In this document: one piece after another, positions 1 through 9,111 of the stretch | How positions within the stretch are numbered: position 1 is the stretch's first letter | Layout of the letters: every line of letters starts with the position of its first letter | Source of the DNA: Alloalcanivorax gelatiniphagus | GTDB lineage: Bacteria; Pseudomonadota; Gammaproteobacteria; Pseudomonadales; Alcanivoracaceae | Direction of reading: 5' to 3' | DNA length: 64,000 nt | Assembly (NCBI RefSeq): GCF_005938655.1 | Contig: NZ_VCQT01000012.1 | Coordinates: 62,001 to 126,000 of the forward strand | Program-made: the position numbers and the translations under genes | Notes under the pieces: model-generated | Told to the model about the DNA's origin: nothing | Database searches by the model: none | Seen by the model: only the letters and a program-made list of their open reading frames with translations

Positions 1-807
1 CAGATCCACCACATGGGCGCGCATGCCCCAGGCCGGGTTATGGGTGAGGCAATCGTTGAGGGTGCGCAGGCCCAGCAGCAGGCGGCCGATGCCGGTGATT
101 GCCACCGGCTGCTCCAGGAACAGCCAGTAGCGCTGTGACATGGCGGAGCCGTGCAGGAAACTCAAGCGCGGCAGCGGAAAATGGCCGCGCGCGGCCATGC
201 GGCCGTCGGCGCCGACGCGGTACAGGTTCACCCGCGCGCCCCGGCGGCCCAGGCTGACGCCATGGTTGTAGTAGCAGCCGGATTCCGGGTGGTGGTGGCC
301 ATGGGCGCTGAACGGCTCGAACGGCCGCAGGCCGCCGCCGAAGCCGGCCTCGCCCAGGGTGCTCAGATCGTCCGGGTCCAGGGCCCAGGGGCGGCCCCCT
401 TCCCATTGCGCCAGCAGCCGGTTGCCGTGGCGCACGATGCTGGTGTTGGCGGCGTTGGCCGGTGGCCGGCCCAGGTTGGCCAACGGGCCGCCCGGGGCAT
501 TGTGGCCGAAACCCCGTTTGCGGATGCGGCCGGCGGCGGTTTCCGCCAGGTATTTCGGGGTGCGCACGAAGCGGTTGCGGTAGCGGGCGCCGCCGTCGTC
601 AAAGGTGAGGGCATGGACCATGCCGTCGCCGTCGAACCAGTGGCCAAAGGTCTGGCCTCCCAGTTGGCTGCGGCCCGGGCCAATGCGCAAAAAGGTGCCG
701 CGCACCGCCGCCGGCACCCGGCCACGGATGGCCGTCGCCGGGATGCGCAGGTCCCGTTCCTGTTCCAGGTTGGCGAAACCGCCGCGGTGATCATGGCATC
801 GGTCCAT
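1..807 (-). CDS. Carotenoid oxygenase family protein, truncated by window edge
   Basis: Non-haem iron carotenoid cleavage oxygenase (RPE65/CCD family), which splits polyene or stilbene-type double bonds. Only the N-terminal 269 codons are present; the frame stays open to base 1. The family hallmark is near the N-terminus: GPG then HWFDGDGMVHAL. A later histidine-rich stretch (HGHHHPES) sits where the first iron-ligand His normally lies, and FLHGSAMS matches the region of the second ligand, usually HDFAIT. The ATG at 807 is preceded by GGAGG. It lies 111 bp downstream of the esterase at 919-2928 on the same strand, with a palindrome between, so it may have its own promoter. Family assignment is firm; substrate unknown. 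Confidence 0.85.
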   Translation of the reverse strand, partial: MDRCHDHRGGFANLEQERDLRIPATAIRGRVPAAVRGTFLRIGPGRSQLGGQTFGHWFDGDGMVHALTFDDGGARYRNRFVRTPKYLAETAAGRIRKRGFGHNAPGGPLANLGRPPANAANTSIVRHGNRLLAQWEGGRPWALDPDDLSTLGEAGFGGGLRPFEPFSAHGHHHPESGCYYNHGVSLGRRGARVNLYRVGADGRMAARGHFPLPRLSFLHGSAMSQRYWLFLEQPVAITGIGRLLLGLRTLNDCLTHNPAWGMRAHVVDL

Positions 808-857
808 GCGGGCGCCCTCCGGCGGTAGCAGTCCACGGACAGTGCCCCAGGTATACT

Positions 858-869
858 GGGTATATACCC
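858..869. promoter_or_regulatory. Perfect 12-bp palindrome upstream of carotenoid oxygenase
   Basis: GGGTATATACCC is a perfect palindrome about 50 bp upstream of the oxygenase start and embedded in a TA-rich patch (TATACT at 852-857) in otherwise GC-rich DNA. It could be a regulator site or part of a promoter for the minus-strand gene. Role inferred only from position. Confidence 0.35.
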
Positions 870-918
870 GGTGTGGCAAGCCCGGACCGCCCCGGGGGCG
901 GCCCGGGGCGGCGCTGGC

Positions 919-2928
919 CTAGGGCGGATTGATCGCCGCTTCCAGGCCGGTTTCCACGGACAGCCCGGTGTCCTGGCGGATTTCCAGGTAGCTGTCGTTG
1001 GCCAGCGTGTAGGCGGGCCAATGCAGGTCGTCGGGGCTGGGGTCGCCGGTTTTGGCGAAGTTGGTCCACAGGGTCATCATCCGGTCGCTGACCGTTTCGT
1101 CGTCCTGGTCGTAGCCCATGGACAGGTACAGGTCCACCGGGTCGCCCTGGGAGCCGGTGACGCCGTTGCCGTTGAGATCCCCGATCACCGGCCGTTGTCC
1201 CTGCGGCGTCAGCACCAGTCCGAGCAGGAAGTTCTGCACCAGCCCGGCGGGATGGTTGAACAGGTAGGGCAGTTCACAGCCGTGGCAGCTGCGCAGGCCC
1301 AGGTCTTCCCAGCCCGGCGGCACCCGGGTGAACTTGTAGATGTACTGGTTGGACTGGTAGGCCGCCGAGCGCTGTTCCAGCCACACCGGCAGGGCGGCGC
1401 GCAGGTGCGGGTAGTCGCCGGCGGTAACACCGGCCATCAGCGGTACATCGCTGGGCAGGCCGTCGATCACGTTCTGATAGTAGGTTTTGGTTTGATAGAA
1501 GTGGTCCACGTTGGGCCGGTAGGTCTGCCTGGGAATCTCGCCGGCGCGGTCGGCGTCGGTAAAGGCGGTCCAGGGCAGGGCGCGGGCCTGTTCCAACGTC
1601 TCCACGCCGACCCGCTCGAACAACGCCTGGCCGATGGCCTCGGATTCCGCCAGGGAATCGTTGGCGGCGCTGTCTTCCTCCAGGGGCGCGAAGCCGCTCA
1701 TAACGATGGCCTTGTGGAACAGGCCGGAGGCTTGGGGTGAGTTCATCAGCGAGTAGGTTTTACCGCCGCCCCCGGACTGGCCGAAGATCGTCACATTGTC
1801 CGGGTCGCCGCCGAAGGCGGCGATGTTGTCGCGCACCCATTCCAGGGCCATCACCAGATCCATCTGGCCATAGTTGCCGGAGCCGTTGTAGCCGCTCTCC
1901 TCGGTAAGGGCCGGGTGGGCGATGTAGCCGAACGGGCCCAGGCGATGATTGACGGTGACCAGCACCACGCCCCGGGTGGTCAGGCTGTCCGGGTTGTTGT
2001 ACTGCTCGGAGTTGCCGGACAGGATGGCGAAGGCGCCGCCGTGGAACCAGACCATCACCGGCAGGCCCTCGGCGTCCTTGGGCGCGGTCACGTTCAGGTA
2101 CAGCGAGTCCTCGCTCATGCCGCCCTCATTGACGCTTTCCAGCGCCGGGTCCTGGGCGGACTGGTCCGCCCAGTCGGTGGCCTGACGCACGCCCTGCCAG
2201 GGCCGGGGCGGCACCGGCGGCTTCCAGCGCAGCTCGCCCAGGGGTGGGGTGGCGTAGGGAATGCCAAGGAACTGCCAGGTGCCGTGGTCGGCTTCGAAAC
2301 CCAGCAGTTCGCCGCCGCTGGTGGTGACCTGTTTGCGCGGGCCGGTGGCGCGGCTGAAATGGGCCAGGGCGGTCTCGGCGGAGCGCACCCGGCGGGGCCG
2401 GGGGTCGGTGTCGCTGAACAGCGCTCGCTGGTTGAGCTGGTCCAGCAGCGGCTGCAGCTCGGTCCGGAACGTGGCGGTGTCGCGGCTGAAGTCGATGTCC
2501 GCCGCGTGTTCGGAGACCACTCCGGCGATGGCTTCGCTGATCTGGATGCCGTTGTTCAGGTCGCCGTCCTGGTCCAGGGTCTGCAGCAGGATCAGCTTGT
2601 TGTGCACCTCCGCTTGGTCGGCGGCCGCGGCGCCGTCGGTGATGCTCAACGGGGTCAGTACCCCGGCGCCCCGGGCGCCGCCCAGGGCCAGCTCGCCGAT
2701 AAAGAAGCTCACCGTGTCGCCGTCCCGGTAGCGGAACCGGCCCTGGCCGTCGGTGACGGCGGCGTCCCGGTCGCCGGCCCGGTAGCCAAGCCCGGCCACC
2801 GGGCCGTCCATGAAGGTGCCCTGGCGGCTGGCGCCGCCGGGGGACCGGCTGTCACTGTCGCCGCAGCCGACCAGCGCCAGTGGCGCCAGAGCCAGGGCCA
2901 GGCCGGTTATTCGTGCCATGGATCGCAT
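919..2928 (-). CDS. Type-B carboxylesterase lipoprotein
   Basis: Secreted, lipid-anchored alpha/beta-hydrolase of the carboxylesterase/para-nitrobenzyl esterase family (669 aa). A lipoprotein signal ends in LVGC (Cys22). Residues 35-200 form an extra N-terminal domain with a FxYxxGDxVxFxIGELxLG pattern. The esterase core begins about residue 200: EDSLYLNV signature near 273-280, oxyanion-hole HGG at 296-298, and nucleophile GQSGG with Ser385. HGCELPYLF supplies the catalytic His. The acid position (GVTAGD) looks like Asp where Glu is usual. The ATG at 2928 follows GGAGAA. It lies 27 bp downstream of a paralogous esterase on the same strand, probably one operon. The substrate is likely an ester of modest size. 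Confidence 0.85.
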   Translation of the reverse strand: MRSMARITGLALALAPLALVGCGDSDSRSPGGASRQGTFMDGPVAGLGYRAGDRDAAVTDGQGRFRYRDGDTVSFFIGELALGGARGAGVLTPLSITDGAAAADQAEVHNKLILLQTLDQDGDLNNGIQISEAIAGVVSEHAADIDFSRDTATFRTELQPLLDQLNQRALFSDTDPRPRRVRSAETALAHFSRATGPRKQVTTSGGELLGFEADHGTWQFLGIPYATPPLGELRWKPPVPPRPWQGVRQATDWADQSAQDPALESVNEGGMSEDSLYLNVTAPKDAEGLPVMVWFHGGAFAILSGNSEQYNNPDSLTTRGVVLVTVNHRLGPFGYIAHPALTEESGYNGSGNYGQMDLVMALEWVRDNIAAFGGDPDNVTIFGQSGGGGKTYSLMNSPQASGLFHKAIVMSGFAPLEEDSAANDSLAESEAIGQALFERVGVETLEQARALPWTAFTDADRAGEIPRQTYRPNVDHFYQTKTYYQNVIDGLPSDVPLMAGVTAGDYPHLRAALPVWLEQRSAAYQSNQYIYKFTRVPPGWEDLGLRSCHGCELPYLFNHPAGLVQNFLLGLVLTPQGQRPVIGDLNGNGVTGSQGDPVDLYLSMGYDQDDETVSDRMMTLWTNFAKTGDPSPDDLHWPAYTLANDSYLEIRQDTGLSVETGLEAAINPP

Positions 2929-2955
2929 GTTGTTCTCCTCGATTTTTATTGTTCG

Positions 2956-4956
2956 TCAGTCTTCCAATACCGCGCCCAGGCCGCTTTTCACCTCGGCGGT
3001 GGCGCTGATTTCCACATAGCTTTCGGTGGCGTCGTCGTAGAGCGGGTAGGTCAGTTCGCCGGGAATGTCCGGGCTGCCGGTTTTGGCGAAGTTGGTCCAG
3101 ATGGTGAGCATCCGGTCGATCACCTGATCGTCGGTGGCGTTGAAGCCCGCCGACGCCATGATGTCCGCCGGGTCGCCCTGGGAGCCGCTCACGCCGTTGC
3201 CGTTCAGGTCGCCGATCACCAGCGACTGGCCGGTGGCCGGGTCGATCACCAGCCCCAGCAGGTAATGGGTGACCACGCTCTCCGGCATGTTGAAGGTGTA
3301 GGCCAGCTCGGCGCCGTGGTAGGCCTGCACGCCCCGGTCCCTCCAGCCGGCGGGCTGGTGGGTGAAGTAGGTGGCGTAGTGGTTGGCGGAGCACAGTGGC
3401 GCCATCCACGGGAAGACGTTGATGGCGGTGCTGGTGGGGTCCGGCGTGTCGTTGGCGTTGACGCTGAACATAAAGGGCACGTCGTTCTGGTTGCCGGACT
3501 CGAACGCCACCCGTTCGGTATAGGGCAGGTAGTGATTGTCCACATTGGTATAGGGCGTCAGGGTGGCGGCGGCGGCCACCACCTGGCGCCAGTCGGCGTT
3601 GCGCATGTCCTCCAGGGAGGCGGCGCCCAGGTTGGTCTGCAGCTGGCTGCCGATGGCCTCCGCGTCGGCCAGGCTACGGGTGTCGGGGATCAGGGTGCCG
3701 CTCTGGCTGATGGCCCGGTGGAACAGGCCGGCGGCCCGGGGCGAGGCCATCAGCGACAGGGTTTTCCGGCCGCCACCGGATTCGCCGAAGATCGTCACGT
3801 TGTCCGGGTCGCCGCCGAAGGCTTCGATATTGTCCTGGACCCATTGCAGGGCGGCGATCAGATCCATCTGCCCGTAGTTGCCGGAACCGTTGTAGCCGCT
3901 TTCCGCGCTCAGATCCGGGTGGGCGATGTAGCCGAACGGCCCCAGCCGGTGATTGACGGACACCTGCACCACGCCCCGGCTGGCCATCGCCTGAGGATTA
4001 TTGAACGGCTGGGTGTTGCTGGTCAGGGCGGTGAAGCCGCCACCGTGGAACCAGACCATCACCGGCAGCCCCTCGGCGTCCTTGGGCGCGGTCACGTTGA
4101 GATACAGGGAGTCCTCGCTCATGCCGCCTTCGCCGAAGCGTTCCAGGGCGGTGTGCTGCGCCGCCTGGTCGCTCCAGGCCACCGCCTGGCGCACCCCCTG
4201 CCAGGGCTCCGGCGCCACCGGTGGTTTCCAGCGCAGCTCGCCCAGGGGCGGTCGGGCATAGGGGATGGCCAGATATTGCCAGGTGTCCGCGTTGCCCTCG
4301 AAGCCGAGCAGCCGGCCACCGGTGGTGGCCACCTCATGGCGCGGGCCGGCGGCTCTCAGAAAGGTGTCGCGGGCATCCGCCGCCGAGGTCAGGGGGCGGG
4401 GGCGCGGGTCCGTGTCGGAGAAGGCGCCGGCGTTCTCCAGCGTGGTCAGTACCTCCCCCAGGGCGCTGTTGAAGTCGGCGCTGTCCTGGGCCGGGTCCAG
4501 GCTGGCGGCGGCGTCGGAGACCTGCTGGCGGATCCGCTCGGTGAGCTGAATACCGTTATTGAGATCGCCGTCCGCGTCCAGGCTGTGCAGCAGCACCAGG
4601 GTATTGGCCGCCGGCGTGTCCAGGGCAGCCCTGCTCTCGCCGCCCAGGTCGGCTTCGGTGAGCCGCGCGGAGGGGGCGCCCTGGCCCAGGGTCAAGGCAC
4701 CGATGGCGAAGGTCAGGGAGGCGTCGCCGGTATAAACGAAGCGGCCGTCGGCGTCGGTGGTGCGCGTGGCGCCATCGCCCTGGCGGTAGTCCAGCCCGGC
4801 CACCGGGATGGCACCGAATACGCCGTTGCGTGATTGGGGGGCCGGGTCGTGATGCGAGGATGAGCCGCCGCAACCGGCCATCACCAGGGCCAGCGAGGTG
4901 AGCGCGGTGGCGCTGAAGGTGGCGCGCCAGGGATTCTGAAGAGCGCTTATTTTCAT
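2956..4956 (-). CDS. Type-B carboxylesterase lipoprotein, paralogue
   Basis: Second member of the tandem pair (666 aa), colinear with its neighbour over the whole length. Lipobox MAGC (Cys29), followed by a Gly/Ser/His-rich linker, the same N-terminal IGALTLG-type domain, then the esterase core with EDSLYLNV, HGGGF and GESGGG (Ser393), and HGAELAYTF for the histidine. As in the neighbour, the expected acid region (SVNAND) has Asp. I chose the ATG at 4956 rather than an in-frame ATG 38 codons upstream because only the later start gives a proper signal peptide and has GGGAG before it. Probably first gene of a two-esterase operon divergent from an AraC regulator. Confidence 0.85.
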   Translation of the reverse strand: MKISALQNPWRATFSATALTSLALVMAGCGGSSSHHDPAPQSRNGVFGAIPVAGLDYRQGDGATRTTDADGRFVYTGDASLTFAIGALTLGQGAPSARLTEADLGGESRAALDTPAANTLVLLHSLDADGDLNNGIQLTERIRQQVSDAAASLDPAQDSADFNSALGEVLTTLENAGAFSDTDPRPRPLTSAADARDTFLRAAGPRHEVATTGGRLLGFEGNADTWQYLAIPYARPPLGELRWKPPVAPEPWQGVRQAVAWSDQAAQHTALERFGEGGMSEDSLYLNVTAPKDAEGLPVMVWFHGGGFTALTSNTQPFNNPQAMASRGVVQVSVNHRLGPFGYIAHPDLSAESGYNGSGNYGQMDLIAALQWVQDNIEAFGGDPDNVTIFGESGGGRKTLSLMASPRAAGLFHRAISQSGTLIPDTRSLADAEAIGSQLQTNLGAASLEDMRNADWRQVVAAAATLTPYTNVDNHYLPYTERVAFESGNQNDVPFMFSVNANDTPDPTSTAINVFPWMAPLCSANHYATYFTHQPAGWRDRGVQAYHGAELAYTFNMPESVVTHYLLGLVIDPATGQSLVIGDLNGNGVSGSQGDPADIMASAGFNATDDQVIDRMLTIWTNFAKTGSPDIPGELTYPLYDDATESYVEISATAEVKSGLGAVLED

Positions 4957-5217
4957 AGTAATGGACTCCCGTTTGTTATTTTTTCCGGGAATGAGAACCG
5001 GCGCGCATCGCCGCCGAGGCGCAGTCCGGTTTCTTTCCGGTGTCGAACATTCAGGGTGGCGTATGCGCAAGCGGAAGGATTGAACGGTTTTGCCTCACAC
5101 CGCCGGACGGTGGCCGCCGCACCGCAAAAACGTACAAGGTGGACCGTTTGAGACATGGGCTATGATGACGGGCGGGCTCTATGCCGGCGGCCCCCGCCGC
5201 CGCGAAGGAGAACAGCC

Positions 5218-6036
5218 ATGGCGTTGAGAAGCGTGCCCGGCGACGGCCCCGGCTTCGGGCTGCTGTCGCACCGGGTCAAGGATCACGTGTACATGATCGG
5301 GCGGCGCGGTTTTATCTATACCGCGCCCTGGATCAGCACCGGCACCACCCGCCCGCCGTCGGCGGCATTGCTGCTGGCTGTGGGAAACGGCCGTTTCGCC
5401 GTCAACGCTGGCGGCCGGGAAATTCACACCGGCGCGGTGCTGATTCCACCGTTCGTGCCCCGCGCCCTGATCGCCCGGGACGTGCCGGTGGTGGGGTTCC
5501 ACGTCACGCCCAGTTCCTGCTGTTACGACCGGCTTGCCCAGCTGGCGGCGGGCCGGGTGCGCCCGCTGGAGCGGGATTGGTTCGGTGACTTCGACGGGGC
5601 CCTGGACGCGCTGTTTCATGGCCACTATCCCGCCGCCGGGGCGCCGGCGCTGTATCAGTCGGTGCTGCGGGAACCGTTCCGCCACCTGCAGGCACCGCCC
5701 CACGGTGACCCGCGCGGCCCGCGCATTCGCGCCCTGCTGGAGCAGCAACCGGAACTGAGCCTCTCGCAACTGGCCGAGCAGCTGGGCATGTCGTATTTCT
5801 GGGCGTCCCGCCTGATGCGCGACGTGTTCGGTATGTCGCTGCGCGATTACAAGGCCTGGCGCAAACTTCAGTGCGTGTTCGAGCTGCTGCACTCGCGCCG
5901 CAGCCTCACCGACATCGCCCACGCCGCCGGCTTCACCGATTCCGCCCACCTGTCACGCACCTACCAACGCTGGTTCGGCCAGCCGCCTTCTTACAGCCGT
6001 AACAGAAACCATGTGCGTATCCTGCGTTGCTGGTAG
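5218..6036 (+). CDS. AraC family transcriptional regulator
   Basis: DNA-binding regulator of 272 aa. The C-terminal third carries two helix-turn-helix motifs of AraC type (LSQLAEQLGMSYFWASRLM, then LTDIAHAAGFTDSAHLSRTY). The N-terminal part is a cupin-like sensor with a GGREIHTGAVLIPPF stretch. The start at 5218 has AAGGAGAACAGCC in front; an in-frame ATG at 5155 lacks a ribosome site. It is divergent from the esterase pair with a 261-bp intergenic region, so control of the esterases is the simplest guess. A C6060-T6082 hairpin follows it. Confidence 0.88.
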   Translation: MALRSVPGDGPGFGLLSHRVKDHVYMIGRRGFIYTAPWISTGTTRPPSAALLLAVGNGRFAVNAGGREIHTGAVLIPPFVPRALIARDVPVVGFHVTPSSCCYDRLAQLAAGRVRPLERDWFGDFDGALDALFHGHYPAAGAPALYQSVLREPFRHLQAPPHGDPRGPRIRALLEQQPELSLSQLAEQLGMSYFWASRLMRDVFGMSLRDYKAWRKLQCVFELLHSRRSLTDIAHAAGFTDSAHLSRTYQRWFGQPPSYSRNRNHVRILRCW

Positions 6037-6059
6037 ACGCCCCGCCGGTCTGAATGTCA

Positions 6060-6082
6060 CCGTCTTCACGGCGGTTTTTTTT
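6060..6082 (+). terminator. Putative Rho-independent terminator after AraC gene
   Basis: A short hairpin (CCGT-CTTC-ACGG) lies just before a run of eight T, 24 bp after the AraC stop. The stem is short, so strength is uncertain. Confidence 0.5.
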
Positions 6083-6143
6083 GACAGTGAGAGAATGAAC
6101 GATAAACCTATCAGCACCCGCACAAACCCGGTCCCCCGTAGTT

Positions 6144-7571
6144 ATGAGCAAACGCATTAATTTTGACATGTCATCAGGCGACAAGGATGAGCCCCCTTCC
6201 ATTGCGGGGCTGAATGCCTTTTCCCCCTCTTTGCTCGCCGACATTTTCAATCAGCTGCCGGAAGCGGTGGTGGTGGCCGATATGAGCCGCCGGGTGGTGT
6301 ATGCGAATCCCGCCACCGAGCGCCTGTTCGGCTACTGCCGATCGGAAATGATTGGCCAGCGGACTTCCCTGTTCTATGCCCATTCCGAGGATTTCAACGA
6401 GCAGGGAGAGCAGCGCTATAACCCCAACGTCAATGGCGGCATGGACAATTACCGGATGTCCTATCGCTGCGCCGACGGCAGCGTGTTTCTGGCGCACACC
6501 TGCGGCGGCTTGCTGCGTGACCTGGAAGGAAAGCCCAGTGGCTATATCGCGCTGGTGCGGCCGTCCCGGCCGATGGAAAAATCCATTGATACGCTGCAGC
6601 GCCTGCACGCCATCAGCGCCAATCCGGCCCTGGACAGGGGCGCGCGGATCGACGCCATTCTGGCATTGGGCGCGAGTCACTTTGATTTGCCGTTGGCGAT
6701 TCAGTCGCGCATCGACGGTGAGCAATACCTGGTGGAGCATTGTGTCAGCCCGGATGGTGCGGTGGTGCCGGGCGCCCGTTTCGATTTGCCGGGCACCTAC
6801 TGCGTGACCACCCTGCGGGCCGGCCGCCCGGTCGGGTTTCACCACACCGCGCAAAGCGAACTCAAGAAGCACCCCTGCTACCTGAACTTCGGATTGGAAT
6901 CCTACATCGGCAGCCCGATTCACGTGGGCGGAAGGGTATACGGCACCCTCAACTTCTCCTCCCCGGAGCCCTGCTCGCCGTTTACCCCGGACGATCTGAT
7001 CTTCATGCAGTTGCTGGCGGACACCGTGGGCCATGAAATCCACGAGCGGGAGATGAACGATCAACTGCGCGCCCTGGCCCGCACCGATGAACTGACCGGC
7101 CTGGCCAACCGCCGCGCGATCATGGAAACCCTGGAGTGGCAAATAGCCCGGGCGCGCCGCTCCGGGCTGCCCCTGTGTGTGCTGTCCATGGACCTGGATC
7201 ATTTCAAACAGGTTAACGACACCTGGGGGCATGCCGGCGGTGACAGCGCCCTGCGAGCGTTCGCCCGGGTGCTGGTGCGCTCCTGCCGGGAGGTGGACCG
7301 CTGCGGCCGGTTGGGTGGCGAGGAGTTCATCATGGTGTTGCCGGATACCGACCTGGACGGCGGTCGGGCGGTGGCGGAACGTCTGTACGACACCATGGCC
7401 GCCACGCCATTGCAGGTGTCCGACCAGGACCGTATCACCATGACGTTCAGTGCCGGTCTGGCCCTGCTCCGCCCCGAGGAAACCGTGGCCCCGCTGCTGC
7501 ACCGGGTGGACGCGGCGCTGTACCAGGCCAAGAACAGTGGCCGTAACCGCCTTTGCGTGGCCGGCGACTAG
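6144..7571 (+). CDS. PAS-GAF-GGDEF diguanylate cyclase
   Basis: Cytoplasmic c-di-GMP synthase of 475 aa with no membrane segment. Residues about 32-145 form a PAS domain (VVVADMSRRVVYANPATERLFGY), about 150-300 a GAF-like domain, and 305-475 the GGDEF domain. The active site is intact: GGEEF at 391-395 and the metal-binding SMDLDHFK near 348. An RxxD inhibitory site (R382-D385) lies exactly five residues before GGEEF, so product feedback is expected. No EAL domain. No clear Shine-Dalgarno precedes the ATG at 6144, and an in-frame ATG at 6168 is an alternative. The ligand of the sensor domains cannot be told from sequence. Confidence 0.9.
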   Translation: MSKRINFDMSSGDKDEPPSIAGLNAFSPSLLADIFNQLPEAVVVADMSRRVVYANPATERLFGYCRSEMIGQRTSLFYAHSEDFNEQGEQRYNPNVNGGMDNYRMSYRCADGSVFLAHTCGGLLRDLEGKPSGYIALVRPSRPMEKSIDTLQRLHAISANPALDRGARIDAILALGASHFDLPLAIQSRIDGEQYLVEHCVSPDGAVVPGARFDLPGTYCVTTLRAGRPVGFHHTAQSELKKHPCYLNFGLESYIGSPIHVGGRVYGTLNFSSPEPCSPFTPDDLIFMQLLADTVGHEIHEREMNDQLRALARTDELTGLANRRAIMETLEWQIARARRSGLPLCVLSMDLDHFKQVNDTWGHAGGDSALRAFARVLVRSCREVDRCGRLGGEEFIMVLPDTDLDGGRAVAERLYDTMAATPLQVSDQDRITMTFSAGLALLRPEETVAPLLHRVDAALYQAKNSGRNRLCVAGD

Positions 7572-7642
7572 CCGCCGTCCGCGCCACCGGCGGGCCATGT
7601 TAGGATGGCGCCCCCCTGCCGCCGACACGGTAACCTCCGCCG

Positions 7643-8287
7643 ATGAAACCCGCCCGCGAAACCCTGGATCTCACCGGCCCGGCGGGCCGCCTGCGTCTTA
7701 CTCTGGATCATCCCGTCGGTGAGCCCGCTGGCGTGGTGCTGGTGGGGCACCCGCAGCCGGTGCTGGGCGGCTCGCCCCGCCACCCGGTGCCCCATGCCCT
7801 GGCCCGGGCCCTGCGCGAGGCCGGCTGGCTGGCGGTGCGGCCCGCCTTCCGGGGCGTGGACGGCTCCGACGGCGAACACGATGCCGGCGAGGGCGAGACC
7901 GACGACACCCTGGTGATGATCGAGGCCCTGCGCCGGCGCTGGCCGGAGCTGCCCCTGGCGCTGGTGGGGTTCTCTTTTGGCGCCTGGGTGTTCGCCCGGG
8001 CGGCGGCGCGCCTGGATCAGCCGGTGGCGGCCCTGGCGCTGCTCGGCATGCCGGTGGGGCAGGTGCCCGATGGCCGTCACTATCAACCGGTGGCGGTGCC
8101 CGACGGCGCCCTGCTGTTGCACGGCGAGGACGACGAGCGCGCGCCGCTGGCGGACCTGCTGGCCCATCTGCGCGCCGCCCGCCACCCGGTCACCGTGTTC
8201 CCGGGCACGGACCATTTCTTCAAGGGCTGCCTGCCGGCGGTCGCCGCCCGGGTGGTCGAACACCTGGGCCCGGTGGCGCGGCGGTGA
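7643..8287 (+). CDS. Small alpha/beta hydrolase (COG2945-like)
   Basis: A 214-aa alpha/beta hydrolase. It has HPQPVLGG near residue 36, the long RPAFRGVDGSDGEHD loop, nucleophile elbow GFSFG with Ser111, an acidic HGEDDERAP segment, and GTDHFF with the likely catalytic His. Proteins of this type are dienelactone-hydrolase-like esterases of unknown substrate. No signal peptide, so cytoplasmic. Its stop overlaps the start of the next gene in a GTGA arrangement, which indicates translational coupling. Confidence 0.8.
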   Translation: MKPARETLDLTGPAGRLRLTLDHPVGEPAGVVLVGHPQPVLGGSPRHPVPHALARALREAGWLAVRPAFRGVDGSDGEHDAGEGETDDTLVMIEALRRRWPELPLALVGFSFGAWVFARAAARLDQPVAALALLGMPVGQVPDGRHYQPVAVPDGALLLHGEDDERAPLADLLAHLRAARHPVTVFPGTDHFFKGCLPAVAARVVEHLGPVARR

Positions 8288-8616
8288 ACCGGTTCGCTGC
8301 CTGGCGCCGTGCCCGGGCCCGGCGCCACTCACAGCGCGCCGCGCTGGCCGCCGAGGACGCGGCCCTGGCCCGCACCGGCCGGGTGGGCGCGGAGCTGTTC
8401 GCCCGCTTCAGCGAGGCCCACGGCTACGGCACCGCCACCCCCATGAGCTGGTTGACCAATCGGCTGACTGTGTTGCACCGGCGTCTGCGTGAAGGTGGTA
8501 CCCTGGAGCTGCACGAACCCGGCGCCGCGCCCCTGATGGTGCCGGGCGCCGGAGACCACGGCGAGACCGTTTTTCTGCAATGGATCGGGCGCCATTTTCC
8601 TGATTCGCTGGCCTGA
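8284..8616 (+). CDS. Hypothetical protein, 110 aa
   Basis: Not recognised. Begins at a GTG that overlaps the stop of the preceding hydrolase (GTGA), so it is co-translated with it. The protein starts with a basic Arg/Ala-rich helix (residues 1-30) and ends with ETVFLQWIGRHFPDSL. No signal peptide or membrane segment. Composition and codon usage match its neighbours, and the overlap supports it being real. Confidence 0.6.
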   Translation: MNRFAAWRRARARRHSQRAALAAEDAALARTGRVGAELFARFSEAHGYGTATPMSWLTNRLTVLHRRLREGGTLELHEPGAAPLMVPGAGDHGETVFLQWIGRHFPDSLA

Positions 8617-8681
8617 TCCGGCGCCGGCCCGATCCGATGCCGGAACATTTGAACAAGGAATACTGATGGGAGCCCTGCCCC

Positions 8682-9104
8682 ATGAGCGATGAACAAACCC
8701 CCTGGCGCTGTGCCCGGGGCCGGCCCTACGACCCCTTTCCGGTACTGGACGCCCTGGCCGCCGGCGATGCTGGCGCGCTGGACCGTCTGCGCGACCACCT
8801 GGTGCACAACGGCGCCGTGGGCACCGCCTCCTACGCGGCGGTGCCGCGGCTGGTGGACGCCGGCCAGCTGGCGCTGGTGGCGGCCATCGAACTGGGCCGC
8901 GAGGAAGAGGGCGCGCCGTCGCTGCCGGCGGCCCTGCGCACGCCCTATCTGCGCGCCGTGGAGCACGCCCTGGAGCGGGTACCCGGTGACAGCGAATGCC
9001 TGCAGGCATGGTATGCCCTGCACGCCGCCCGGCGTGGCCACCGCGAACTGGCGCGGGCCCTGCAGTTCATGGACCGCCGCGAGATTCTCGCCCGCCACGG
9101 CTGA
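8682..9104 (+). CDS. Hypothetical helical protein, immunity-like
   Basis: A 140-aa, probably all-helical protein. The segment VHNGAVGTASYAAVPRLVD resembles a phrase (xGDVGxASYAAVPHLV) that I associate with HEAT-like immunity-type hypothetical proteins, but this is from memory. It lies seven bases before an Imm10-like gene on the same strand, which adds to that reading. No toxin gene is nearby. Function not proven. Confidence 0.55.
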   Translation: MSDEQTPWRCARGRPYDPFPVLDALAAGDAGALDRLRDHLVHNGAVGTASYAAVPRLVDAGQLALVAAIELGREEEGAPSLPAALRTPYLRAVEHALERVPGDSECLQAWYALHAARRGHRELARALQFMDRREILARHG

Positions 9105-9111
9105 GCCACCT

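Noticed and set aside
1915-4833. 972-codon plus-strand frame opposite the two esterases
   Set aside because: A GC-rich antisense shadow: no domain, biased Gly/Val/Ala/His content, and the minus-strand esterases are clear.
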